Source: Pseudooceanicola algae
Lineage (GTDB): Bacteria > Pseudomonadota > Alphaproteobacteria > Rhodobacterales > Rhodobacteraceae
Length of the DNA: 64,000 bases
Direction: 5' to 3'
Assembly (NCBI RefSeq): GCF_003590145.2
Contig: NZ_CP060437.1
Coordinates: 62,001-126,000, forward strand
The notes under the pieces are model-generated. The model saw nothing but the letters and a program-made list of their open reading frames with translations. It was not told the origin of the DNA and did no database searches. Both the position numbers and the translations under genes were made by a program. Below, in pieces: positions 25,339 through 34,565 of this stretch (positions are counted from its first letter, which is position 1; each line of letters begins with the position of its first letter).

Positions 25339-26070
25339 ATGGCAAATGACAAAGCGGGGAGGGCATCCCCCCGAGGCAACCTGGTGGCGGATGTCGTCAC
25401 CCAGCTGCGTGGCCGCATCGCGGCGCAGGAGTTCACGCCGGGCGACCGCCTGCCCTCCGAAGCCCGGCTGACCGAAGAATTTTCGGTCTCGCGCACGGTG
25501 ATCCGCGAAGCCATCGCCACCCTGCGCGCCGATGGCCTTGTCGAGCCGCGACAGGGCGCCGGGGTTTTCGTGCTGGAACCGGTGCCGATCGCGCCCCGGC
25601 CTTTCCAGATCCTGGATCCGGCGCGCATTTCCTCGATCATCGAGATGCTGGAACTGCGGATCGCCGTGGAAATGGAGGCCGCCGCCCTGGCCGCCGCCCG
25701 CTGTTCACCCGCGCAGGAAGACGTGATCTACGAGGCCGAAGCCGAGGTCCGCCGCCTTGCCGAACAGGGGCAACCGACCAGCGACGCCGACCTGCGCTTT
25801 CACCTGGCGGTGGCCGATGCCACCAACAACCCGCGCTTTCGCGAGTTTCTCGAGGTCATGGGGCTGGCGATCATTCCACGCTCCAATCTGCCGGACGCCG
25901 GGCAGACGCCCAGCCCGGACAGCTATATCTCGATGATTTCCGGTGAACATCGCGCAATTGCCGATGCCGTGGCCGCAGGCGATGGCGAGGCCGCCCGCGA
26001 GGCGATGCGCACGCACCTGCTGGGAAGTCAGCAACGCTACCGACGGCTTTTGCGCGACGGCGCCAAATAG
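25339..26070 (+). CDS. GntR (FadR subfamily) regulator of uronate catabolism
   Basis: 243 residues. N-terminal winged HTH (DRLPSEARLTEEFSVSRTVIREAIATLRADGLV, about 35-67) and C-terminal FCD ligand domain with metal-site histidines in DLRFHLAVADATNN and SGEHRAIADAVAAGD. The ATG at 25339 follows GGGAG; an in-frame TTG at 25288 coincides with the -35 and was rejected. Lying between udh and kdgD, it is very likely the local repressor. An aldarate or uronate ligand is inferred. Confidence 0.9.
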   Translation: MANDKAGRASPRGNLVADVVTQLRGRIAAQEFTPGDRLPSEARLTEEFSVSRTVIREAIATLRADGLVEPRQGAGVFVLEPVPIAPRPFQILDPARISSIIEMLELRIAVEMEAAALAAARCSPAQEDVIYEAEAEVRRLAEQGQPTSDADLRFHLAVADATNNPRFREFLEVMGLAIIPRSNLPDAGQTPSPDSYISMISGEHRAIADAVAAGDGEAAREAMRTHLLGSQQRYRRLLRDGAK

Positions 26071-26112
26071 ATCATACAACTTATTGACACATATCAGGTG
26101 ACTCGGATAGCT
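26071..26112 (+). promoter_or_regulatory. kdgD promoter with the shared ATCATACA motif
   Basis: ATCATACA (26071-26078) is followed after 5 bases by TTGACA (26084-26089) and, after 17 bases, by ATAGCT (26107-26112). The layout mirrors the udh promoter, where the same octamer lies 2 bases before TTGACA, so both are probably bound by the same regulator. Confidence 0.6.
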
Positions 26113-26131
26113 GTGGCTTAAGTCAATTTAG

Positions 26132-27049
<918 letters not shown>

Positions 27050-27056
27050 GACCCAT

Positions 27057-28190
27057 ATGAAGATCGACGCCGTCCGCACCCATATCCTGGAACACCGGCT
27101 CGACACGGCCTTTGAAAGCGCGTCGATGCGGTTCGACAAGCGCCAGCATGTGCTGGTCGAGGTGATCTGCGATGACGGCACAGTGGGCTGGGGCGAATGC
27201 CTCGGCCCCGCGGGACCCAATGCCGCCGTGGTCCGCGCCTATGCCAACTGGCTGATCGGGATGGATCCGCTGGAAACCGAAAAGGTCTGGGCGGTGCTGT
27301 ACAATGCGCTGCGCGATCAGGGCCAGCGCGGGCTGCCGGTGACCGCGCTGTCGGGCATCGACGTGGCGCTGTGGGATATCAAGGGCAAGCATTTCGGCGT
27401 CCCCGTTTCGACCCTTCTGGGCGGGCGGTTCCGCGAAAGCGTCAAGGCCTATGCCACCGGCGCCTTCAAGCGGGACGGAGTCGACCGGGCCTCGGACAAT
27501 GCCGAGGAAATCGCGCGCCATCGTGCCGATGGTTTCCATGCGGCCAAGATCAAGATTGGCTTCGGTTTCGACGAGGACCTTGCCGTTATCCGCGCCGTGC
27601 GCGACGCCATGGGCAGCGACATGCGGCTGATGATCGACGGCAACCACGGCTATGACACGGTCGAGGCGATCCGCGTGGGGCGCGCCGCTGCCGACTACGG
27701 TGTCGATTGGTTCGAAGAGCCCGTGACCCCCGAACACCTGTCCGCCTACAAGGAGTTGCGGTCGATGCAGCCCATCCCTGTTGCGGGTGGCGAGACCTGG
27801 CACACACGATGGGGCATGCGCGAGCCGATAGAAACCCGTGCGGTGGACATCCTGCAGCCCGATCTCTGCGGCTGTGGTGGCTTTAGCGAAATGAAGCGGA
27901 TCGCCGATCTGGCCGCCCTGCACAACATCCGGCTGGTGCCGCATGTCTGGGGCACCGGCGTGCAGATCGCCGCCAGCCTCCAATTCATGGCCGCGATGAT
28001 CCCCAACCCGGTACGTCTGAACCCGGTGGAGCCGATCATGGAATTCGACCGGACCGAGAACCCCTTCCGGCAGGCGATCCTGACCGCACCGATCGAACAT
28101 CAGGCGGGCATGGTCCGGATCCCCAGCGGCCCCGGCCTCGGGATCGAGATCGACCGCGCCGCGCTGAAAGAATTCGCCCCGAAGGAATAG
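27057..28190 (+). CDS. gci: D-galactarolactone cycloisomerase
   Basis: 377 residues of the enolase superfamily (mandelate racemase group), close in length and in many stretches to Agrobacterium Gci: MRFDKRQHVLVEVICDDGTV, LRDQGQRGLPVTALSGIDVA, DILQPDLCGCGGFSEMKRIA. Catalytic features: KIKIGFG (KxK, about 164-166), metal ligands in MIDGNHG, FEEPV and AGGET, and histidine in VPHVWGTG. It opens galactaro-1,4-lactone to the 3-deoxy-2-keto acid used by KdgD. It is 3 bases upstream of gli. Confidence 0.93.
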   Translation: MKIDAVRTHILEHRLDTAFESASMRFDKRQHVLVEVICDDGTVGWGECLGPAGPNAAVVRAYANWLIGMDPLETEKVWAVLYNALRDQGQRGLPVTALSGIDVALWDIKGKHFGVPVSTLLGGRFRESVKAYATGAFKRDGVDRASDNAEEIARHRADGFHAAKIKIGFGFDEDLAVIRAVRDAMGSDMRLMIDGNHGYDTVEAIRVGRAAADYGVDWFEEPVTPEHLSAYKELRSMQPIPVAGGETWHTRWGMREPIETRAVDILQPDLCGCGGFSEMKRIADLAALHNIRLVPHVWGTGVQIAASLQFMAAMIPNPVRLNPVEPIMEFDRTENPFRQAILTAPIEHQAGMVRIPSGPGLGIEIDRAALKEFAPKE

Positions 28191-28193
28191 CGC

Positions 28194-29057
28194 ATGCATC
28201 GTCCCGTTTCCGGCCCCAAGCCCGCCATCGCCCTGCCCCGTGGCGCGGTGGACAGTCACTGCCACATGTATCTGCCGGGCTACCCTGCCCTGCCCGGCGG
28301 ACCTGCGAACCCGCCCGAGCCGTTGCCGACACCCGCCATGTACCGCGGATTGATGGACTGGCTGGGGATCGACCGGATGATCGTGGCGCAAGGCAATGCA
28401 CAACAGGACGACAACGCCAGCCTTCTGGCCTGTCTGGCCGAAATGGGCAGCGTGGCCAGGGGGATCGCTGCGATCAAGCCGGATGTCGGCGGTGCAGAGA
28501 TCGCCCGCCTGGCAGATGCCGGCGTGATCGGTCTGCGGATCATGGACCTGCCGGGCGGCGCAGTCGGCCTCGACGCGCTCGAGGCGCTGGATGCCATCGC
28601 CTTCGACATGGGCTGGGTGCTGGTCACGCAATTCAACGGCAACAGGGTGCAGGAGCTTGAACCACGCCTTGCGGCCCTGCGCGCCCGTTGGGTCTTTGAT
28701 CACCACGGCAAGTTCTTCGACGGCGCCCTGCCCGACGGCCCGGAGGTCGCGGCCACGCAGCGGCTGATCGACGGCGGCAAATGCTGGTTCAAACTGGCCG
28801 GCTGCTACGAAAGCTCAAAGGCCGGCGGCCCGGACTTCCCCGACATCGCCGCCCTGACGATGAAGATCGCCGACCATGCGCCAGAGCGCCTCTTGTGGGG
28901 CAGCAACTGGCCCCACAACATGGCCAAGACCGAAGCGGACTATCCCGACGATCAGGCGCTGCTGGATTGCGTGCTCGGCTGGCTCGACGCGCCAACCCGT
29001 CAGAAAACCCTTGTCGACAACCCCGAGGCATTCTTCAACCTGCCCCCGTTCGACTGA
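28194..29057 (+). CDS. gli: D-galactarolactone isomerase
   Basis: 287 residues, amidohydrolase fold (amidohydrolase_2). HxH metal motif in DSHCHMYLPGYPA near residue 20, then IVAQGNAQQDDNASLLACLA, VFDHHGKFF and LLWGSNWPHN with the late aspartate region. It resembles Agrobacterium Gli, which converts the 1,5-lactone made by Udh to the 1,4-lactone for Gci. It ends 9 bases from a convergent oxygenase gene. The order kdgD-gci-gli supports the call. Confidence 0.9.
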   Translation: MHRPVSGPKPAIALPRGAVDSHCHMYLPGYPALPGGPANPPEPLPTPAMYRGLMDWLGIDRMIVAQGNAQQDDNASLLACLAEMGSVARGIAAIKPDVGGAEIARLADAGVIGLRIMDLPGGAVGLDALEALDAIAFDMGWVLVTQFNGNRVQELEPRLAALRARWVFDHHGKFFDGALPDGPEVAATQRLIDGGKCWFKLAGCYESSKAGGPDFPDIAALTMKIADHAPERLLWGSNWPHNMAKTEADYPDDQALLDCVLGWLDAPTRQKTLVDNPEAFFNLPPFD

Positions 29058-29066
29058 CCCCCTGCC

Positions 29067-29738
29067 CTATTTCCGACGCCGCTGAAACAGGTTGAAGCTC
29101 AGGATCACACGCTCGCCCGCCAGGCCGATCAGCTCGGACATATTCGCCGCGACCTCGTGGTACAGCCAGTTGGGGAACAGGATCATCCGGCCGGGACGCG
29201 GATCAAAGAAGACCTCCGACCAACTCTCGGGCGTCCGTGGCTGGCTCGGATCGAACATCGCCGGGGCGGTCAGCGCCTGGGACCGGGGATCGGTGAAAAC
29301 GATGCGCCCGGACTCCTGCGGGACCTGGATGTAATAGACCCCGCTCCACAGCGTATTGGGATGGATATGGGCGCGGTTGTAGCTGCCCGGCGGGTTCATG
29401 ATCGCCCACATGTTGTCGATCGCGATCTCATAGGCCGGATCATAGCGCAGTGATGTACCGATATCCGTGACGGTCGCCAGCAGCCGGGCCGAGAAATCCG
29501 CGAAAGCCGGTTTGCGGTGCAGATCCGTCTGGCTGTGCCAGCCCCCCAACTTCGATACGTTGGAGCGCGAGATACCCGTCTCATCCGCCGCCCGCTCGGC
29601 CAGCACCGCCTCCAGCAAATGGCTGTTCACCTCGGCGGCGTCATTGAAATCGCGGAAATAGATCCCGGTCGGGAAATGGGACTCTCTCTTGATCGGCCCC
29701 AAGGGGGCGTTCACCTGGGGCAGTTCCTTATCGGTCAT
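29067..29738 (-). CDS. putative 2OG-Fe(II) oxygenase (TIGR02466-like)
   Basis: 223 residues. The double-stranded beta-helix pattern is suggested by YNRAHIHPNTLWSGVYYIQV (iron histidines), IVFTDPR and PGRMILFPNWLYHEVAAN (distal histidine). GGWHSQTDLH near residue 66 is also typical of this family of conserved hypothetical proteins. The substrate is not known. It stands alone between the uronate operon (convergent) and the replication gene. Confidence 0.75.
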   Translation of the reverse strand: MTDKELPQVNAPLGPIKRESHFPTGIYFRDFNDAAEVNSHLLEAVLAERAADETGISRSNVSKLGGWHSQTDLHRKPAFADFSARLLATVTDIGTSLRYDPAYEIAIDNMWAIMNPPGSYNRAHIHPNTLWSGVYYIQVPQESGRIVFTDPRSQALTAPAMFDPSQPRTPESWSEVFFDPRPGRMILFPNWLYHEVAANMSELIGLAGERVILSFNLFQRRRK

Positions 29739-29873
29739 CTCGGCTTCCCGGCTGCTGTCCTTGCGAAAAACCTAGCGAGGCCAAAGCCTTGTCACAAGGT
29801 CTTCACCCTGAACCAGGTTGACGGCCCCAACTTGCCGGACCAAGTATGCCGCTCAAGGCATTGAAATAAATAC

Positions 29874-31091
29874 TTATTCCGGCGCAACCCCGTCGAAAGC
29901 CCCCGGCGACAACTCCTCCCAGAAGGCAAGGATCGCGCGCGCATTCAGCGCCGACATCCAGCCATAGCGTTCGAAATCGTCCCGTGCGGCACCTTCCAGC
30001 TGGGACAGGAACAACCGCTTGTCCGCATCCCTCTGGGTCGGCGTCCGGGCCCGCGCCAGATCCTGTATTCGCCCCAGACGCTGCGCCCTTGGGCTGGTCG
30101 CGGGGTTTCGCCGCGAAACCTCCGTTCCCCGAACGTCCGCAGCCTTTCCGGACTGTTCATCCTGCCTGTAATCCTGCTTCAACGCGGCGGTCAGATAGCC
30201 GACGGCGTTCTTCACCCCCCCCTGCCCCGCGATGTAATCCAGCTTTTCGCGAACGTATCCATCGCCATGTTCGACGATCCATTGCCGCGCCAAACGGTCG
30301 CTGACCCCAAGCGCCCGGATGCGCGCATACACCTCGGAATTGCGCAGCCCCGCGCCGTCATCCAGGTCAAGGATCGCCAGCTGCGGGTTCTCGGCAATGC
30401 GGAACCGGATATCGGTCACGCTGCGCCCCATCTTGCGGGTTTCCGGCGTCACGACGATGTTGGATGTCCGGTTCACCTCGGCTACGGCGGGCTTGATGAT
30501 CTTGGCATTGAGGTGCTTGTAGGTGTCGTAATAGGCGCTGTCGGCAACACCCATCAGGCGGCGAAACAGGTCCAGATCCCACCAGCCGGTGCTGCCCGTC
30601 CGCACGAACCGATAACAATTTTCATATAGCGCCAGCGCATGGCCACTGGTGAACCGTCGCTGGATGTTCAGGTTGATCAGCGCAAAGACCTTGGGGTCGT
30701 GCATCTTTTCCGCCAGCGCAGGGGAATAGGCATATTCGCAAATCCCCCCCTTCAGCTTGGCATAGGACAGCAGCGACGAAACCCCCCATTCCTGCTGGCC
30801 TTCCTCGTCCAGCATGTCCCATTCCGCCGTCGTCTCGGCCAGGCCCCGCAGCGACGCCTTCAGGGTTTCCTGATCGTTGGAATTGTACCCGATCATCAGG
30901 CACAGGGTGCGCGCATCGATCCGGTGCACCGGCTGGCTGATCAGCGTGTCATAGGCGTTCAGCAGCAGCACATTGCTCAGCTTGCGCTGCAACAGCGTCA
31001 GCTTGCCCGACACATGCACCGCCGCCACGTGTTTCTTGACCGCGCCACGGCGCAAACTGCCCGTCAGCTTTTCGCGGGGAATATCGATCAT
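29874..31091 (-). CDS. Rep_3-type plasmid replication initiator
   Basis: 405 residues. The Rep_3 domain is recognised from KLTLLQRKLSNVLLLNAYDT (about 25-44), LKGGICEYAYSPALAEKM, INLNIQRRFTSGHALALYEN and YYDTYKHLNAKIIKPAVAEVN, which form two winged-helix units that bind iterons. The C-terminal 130 residues are basic and less conserved. ATG at 31091 (GGAG 10 bases upstream) is preferred; ATG at 31100 is 3 codons earlier. It diverges from parA across a 590-base region with origin-like repeats. In Rhodobacteraceae this replicase class defines low-copy extrachromosomal replicons. Confidence 0.88.
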   Translation of the reverse strand: MIDIPREKLTGSLRRGAVKKHVAAVHVSGKLTLLQRKLSNVLLLNAYDTLISQPVHRIDARTLCLMIGYNSNDQETLKASLRGLAETTAEWDMLDEEGQQEWGVSSLLSYAKLKGGICEYAYSPALAEKMHDPKVFALINLNIQRRFTSGHALALYENCYRFVRTGSTGWWDLDLFRRLMGVADSAYYDTYKHLNAKIIKPAVAEVNRTSNIVVTPETRKMGRSVTDIRFRIAENPQLAILDLDDGAGLRNSEVYARIRALGVSDRLARQWIVEHGDGYVREKLDYIAGQGGVKNAVGYLTAALKQDYRQDEQSGKAADVRGTEVSRRNPATSPRAQRLGRIQDLARARTPTQRDADKRLFLSQLEGAARDDFERYGWMSALNARAILAFWEELSPGAFDGVAPE

Positions 31092-31207
31092 GCCATGCAT
31101 TCTCCTGCCGATTGATCTGCCTCTGTCCGATCTTTGCGTCGGATGACGCTGCCCCGACCGAATCCCCGATCCGACCAGACGCGCGCCTTGGCTCGAGTAT
31201 CCCGGAT

Positions 31208-31461
31208 AAGGTGCCCGCAAGCAAGTTTCCTTTTGGCACCTTTAGCCTCTTCCCGTAGGCGGGTACCTTTGGATTTCTGGCGTCGGGAAAGGTGCCCGGC
31301 TACGGGACAGGCCGTCTGCGGCCCCCGGGCCGACCCCGGCAAACCGGGCCCGAACAGGCGGTTTCCACGCCAAAAGGACTCTGCAAACCCCAGTTTCCCG
31401 CGAATCGGAGCCCTTGATCCCGTATCCGGGTCCCCTTGGTCCCGTACCACGGCCCCCCTGC
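31208..31461. repeat. iteron-like repeats, probable replication origin
   Basis: Three 21-base units share a CCCGTA..CGGG..CC.TT pattern: 31252-31272 (plus), 31286-31306 (minus, 17/21 identical to the first, facing it across 13 bases) and 31419-31439 (plus, 17/21). A weaker fourth copy starts at 31441, exactly 22 bases after the third. Short half-units with GGCACC/GGTGCC occur at 31208-31217, 31235-31245 and 31473-31480. Located next to rep, these are the likely Rep binding sites. Confidence 0.65.
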
Positions 31462-31489
31462 CCCTGCTAAATGGCACCTGAGGTCAGGT

Positions 31490-31560
31490 AACCGGTTGAT
31501 ATATTTTACGAATTTGGGACGTAAAGATTCTTTAAAGATTCTCAAAGACCTGAAACGGAT
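31490..31560. other. AT-rich segment with tandem AAAGATTC, possible unwinding element
   Basis: TTGATATATTTTACG is followed by AAAGATTC at 31523 and 31534 and AAAGAC at 31544, in 10-11 base phase. This is by far the AT-richest stretch of the rep-parA gap, right beside the iterons, as expected of a DNA unwinding element. Functional role is inferred from position. Confidence 0.5.
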
Positions 31561-31561
31561 C

Positions 31562-31667
31562 GTCTGCTGTTTCTGATTTAGGATTTTTCAGCAGGAACAG
31601 CGCATCGCGATTCACTTTGATCATGGCATGTGCGATACTTGCCGGGATATCTTGGAAAACAGCAGAC
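31562..31667. promoter_or_regulatory. inverted CAGCAG repeats upstream of parA
   Basis: GTCTGCTGTTT (31562-31572) and AAACAGCAGAC (31657-31667) are perfect 11-base inverted repeats 84 bases apart; a third CAGCAGG lies at 31589. The distal copy ends 13 bases before the parA start. They could be ParA/ParB operator or centromere (parS-like) sites. Confidence 0.45.
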
Positions 31668-31680
31668 ATGCGGAGTTTCT

Positions 31681-33105
31681 ATGGCCACGAAATCTGGAGG
31701 CGGCAACCGACCTGAGGTCCCGCCCTACTTCAACATAGATCCGGCCGAAGCGGCAAGCACCCTGTCGGAGCCGATCAACACTACGCGCTTTGCCAAGGCG
31801 GCGAATTTCGCCGCGCGGGGCCGCGATGACCTGGCCCGGCGTGGCTATGCCCCCGACGGTCAGAAGCGGTTGCGCAAGTTCTCGACCTGGGAAGTCTGCA
31901 AGTACCTCATCCCCGTCGCGCCCGCCCATATGCGTCGGGTGCTGAAATCCCATCCGGATCTGCCTCAGGGCACCGGCGACGGGAATTCGAAATGGTTCAC
32001 CCTGGACGAGGTGCTGCGCCTGCGCGATCACTTCGCCGCCGAAGGTGACCCGAACCGGGAATACCGCGCCTGGCGGCCCAAGGGTCTGCCGGCCAAGGTC
32101 GTGGCCGTGGCGAACTTCAAGGGCGGCGTGGGCAAGACCTCGACAGCCGCGCATCTGGCCATGTCGGCGGCGCTCGATGGCTACAAGGTTCTGGTGATCG
32201 ACCTCGACAGCCAGGGCTCCATGACCTCGATCATGGGCGGCAAGGTCGAAGACGAATGGCAGACGGCCTTTCCGCTGCTGGCACGCGATTACGCGATGCA
32301 TCTTCAGCAGGAAAACACTGTGCGCGAGGCGGCCGGCCAACCCGCGATCCCCTTCGACGAAACCCTTACCGAAGCGTTAACGGTTTCGCCGCGAAACCTT
32401 ATCCAGAAGACCCATTGGCCCAATATCGATCTCATCGGCGCCCAATTGAACCTCTATTGGTCTGAATTTCAGGTGCCCGTCTGGCGCATGCAGGCCCGGT
32501 CCTGGCCGCTTTGGGATGCGCTGCAGAACGCTCTGTCTGACGGCGGGTTGCTGGACGACTATGACGTGGTCTTCCTCGATACGCCCCCGGCACTTGGCTA
32601 CCTGACGATCAACGCGCTGTCGGCGGCAGATATCCTTCTGGTGCCGCTTGGCGCGAGCTTCCTCGAATTCGATTCCACGGGGCGGTTCTTCGACATGATC
32701 TATTCCACCTTCGCCTCGATCGAGGAGGGCGAAAACCGGATCCGGCGACAGGATGGCCTGCCCGAGATGCGGTTCGAATGGGACGCGGTCCGCGCGCTGA
32801 TCACCCGGTTCGACTCCGCTCAGCAAACAGATCTGGCCAATGTCATTCAGGCCTATTTCGGCGATTTCATGACCACCTACCGGCAGGAAGTCACCGCGAT
32901 GGTCGGCCAGGCCGGAGAGCAGGTTTCCGGGATCTACGAGACCGATTACCGTGACTTCAATCGTGAGACCTATGTGCGCGGGCGCGAGACCTTTGACCGG
33001 ACCTGGGCCGAGGTGAAGCAGGTGATCCTGGGTACCTGGTGGCGCGATCAGCAGATGGCAGAGGCCGAAAGCCAGGCAGACGAACCGCAGCCGGAGGAGG
33101 GTTGA
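31681..33105 (+). CDS. parA: ParA-type partition ATPase
   Basis: 474 residues, a type Ia (large) ParA. The N-terminal ~110 residues include a MerR-like HTH region (LRKFSTWEVCKYLIPVAPAH) for autoregulation. Deviant Walker A KGGVGKTS (about 145-152), Walker A' VIDLDSQGS and Walker B VVFLDTPPALGYLTINAL follow. CGGAG precedes the ATG at 31681; an upstream start at 31630 is not used because it lies in the repeat region. It is 3 bases from parB and forms the segregation system of the replicon. Confidence 0.93.
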   Translation: MATKSGGGNRPEVPPYFNIDPAEAASTLSEPINTTRFAKAANFAARGRDDLARRGYAPDGQKRLRKFSTWEVCKYLIPVAPAHMRRVLKSHPDLPQGTGDGNSKWFTLDEVLRLRDHFAAEGDPNREYRAWRPKGLPAKVVAVANFKGGVGKTSTAAHLAMSAALDGYKVLVIDLDSQGSMTSIMGGKVEDEWQTAFPLLARDYAMHLQQENTVREAAGQPAIPFDETLTEALTVSPRNLIQKTHWPNIDLIGAQLNLYWSEFQVPVWRMQARSWPLWDALQNALSDGGLLDDYDVVFLDTPPALGYLTINALSAADILLVPLGASFLEFDSTGRFFDMIYSTFASIEEGENRIRRQDGLPEMRFEWDAVRALITRFDSAQQTDLANVIQAYFGDFMTTYRQEVTAMVGQAGEQVSGIYETDYRDFNRETYVRGRETFDRTWAEVKQVILGTWWRDQQMAEAESQADEPQPEEG

Positions 33106-33108
33106 TCC

Positions 33109-34197
33109 ATGGCCAAGAGACGCAAGCTGGAGACGCCCTCGGACGAGGCGCTCAGCAAGATCGAGGACGAGTTTCGCCGCGAAACCGGGGCAGGGCGGGC
33201 GCCACTGACGGCGCCGATTGCTCAGGTTGCTGCCGAGACGGCTGGCGCCCATGAGGCGCGACCAGCGGCCGAGCGGGCCCGGATCGCGAAAGATCAGGGC
33301 GACGCCGAAAGGCTGCGTGCGGCCGAAAGCAGCGGGTTGGTCATGCAGGAGATCCCTCTGGACCTGATCGACGGAGAGGCCCTGGTCCGGGACCGTGTGG
33401 TGCTGGACGCGGACGAAATGCAGGAACTGCAATTGTCCATCGCCGCCAACGGATTGCGCCTTCCGGTCGAGGTATTTCCGCTGGAGGACGACGGGCGCGG
33501 CTATCGGTTCGGTCTGCTGTCGGGCTATCGGCGGTTGCGGGCCTTCCAGGCGCTGCGGGGCCTGAACGCCAAGAGCGGGAAGTATGAAAAGATCAAGGCC
33601 GTGGTCCGCGACCCTTCGGCCATGGGGGGCACCTTTGCCGCCATGGTCGAAGAAAACGAGATCCGCGCCAATCTGAGCCATTTCGAACGGGGCCGGATCG
33701 CCGTGATCGCCAGCCAGCAGGGCGCTTTCGTCAACGTTGAGGCCGCAGTCGAGGCGCTGTTCCCCATGGCGTCCAAGGCAAAGCGGTCGAAGATCCGCAG
33801 CTTTGCCCTGATCTTCGAGGAACTTGGCGACATGCTGGCCTTTCCCGACATGATCAAGGAGCGGGATGGCCTGAAGATCGCCACCGCCCTGCGCAATGGC
33901 GCGGAATCACAGTTGCGCGAAGCGCTGGCCCGCCGGGTGGCGGAGACGCCCGAGGAAGAGGCCGAGATGATCGGGGAGGCGATGACCCTGGTCGAGCCGG
34001 CGACGCCGGACCGCAGCAAGGGCGGACGTCCACGCAAGGCGGCGGCTACCCCGCGCGAGGTCCCTCTGGATAGCGGTGTGACGCTGGAATATGCCGAAGA
34101 AGGGCAGGGCTGGACGATCCGCCTGAAGGGCAGGAAGCTGCACCGGGATGTCGTGGAAATGGCCGTCGCGGAACTGGAACGGTTGCTTGGGCGGTAG
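33109..34197 (+). CDS. parB: ParB-family partition protein
   Basis: 362 residues. The ParB N-domain is seen as VLDADEMQELQLSIAANGLRLPVEV then RFGLLSGYRRLRAFQALRG (the GxRR CTP-binding box, about 135-155) and VEENEIRANLSHFERGRIAV. A central helix-turn-helix-like region and a C-terminal dimerisation tail follow. It starts 3 bases after parA and so is co-translated. It should bind a centromere near parA or rep. Confidence 0.92.
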   Translation: MAKRRKLETPSDEALSKIEDEFRRETGAGRAPLTAPIAQVAAETAGAHEARPAAERARIAKDQGDAERLRAAESSGLVMQEIPLDLIDGEALVRDRVVLDADEMQELQLSIAANGLRLPVEVFPLEDDGRGYRFGLLSGYRRLRAFQALRGLNAKSGKYEKIKAVVRDPSAMGGTFAAMVEENEIRANLSHFERGRIAVIASQQGAFVNVEAAVEALFPMASKAKRSKIRSFALIFEELGDMLAFPDMIKERDGLKIATALRNGAESQLREALARRVAETPEEEAEMIGEAMTLVEPATPDRSKGGRPRKAAATPREVPLDSGVTLEYAEEGQGWTIRLKGRKLHRDVVEMAVAELERLLGR

Positions 34198-34565
34198 GGC
34201 AGGGGGCGATTTATCGATCCTGGCATCTGAATGAAAGGGGTGAAGGCAATCCCGAATGGCGGAAAGGCCGTGGCTGATAATGCAAGATTATTGGACGCAG
34301 ATGGATATGACGCATGGCGGCGCTTTGGGCGGTATTATGAGGCATGAAGCGCCTCGTTGGGGGAGGGACCTTTCACGTCGCCAGCAAGGCCTGTCCAGGC
34401 GAGACCCGGAAAGGGCGGTCTTGATCGAGAACGTGTCCTGATGCCGGGGCCACGGCGCGGGACTATTTTCGAAAATTTCATATTTTGTATTTCCGCAACC
34501 GGCGGCGGTGTTTAACCTGATCCCCACATCAGCGGCCCCCGATGGGCCCGATCCAGGAGGCGCAG
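34198..34565. other. gap between parB and a GntR regulator
   Basis: No gene is supported; the small open frames here have no recognisable content. Near its end is an AT-rich tract with the perfect palindrome ATTTTCGAAAAT (34465-34476) followed by TATTTTG, probably part of the promoter/operator of the regulator downstream. Confidence 0.5.
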
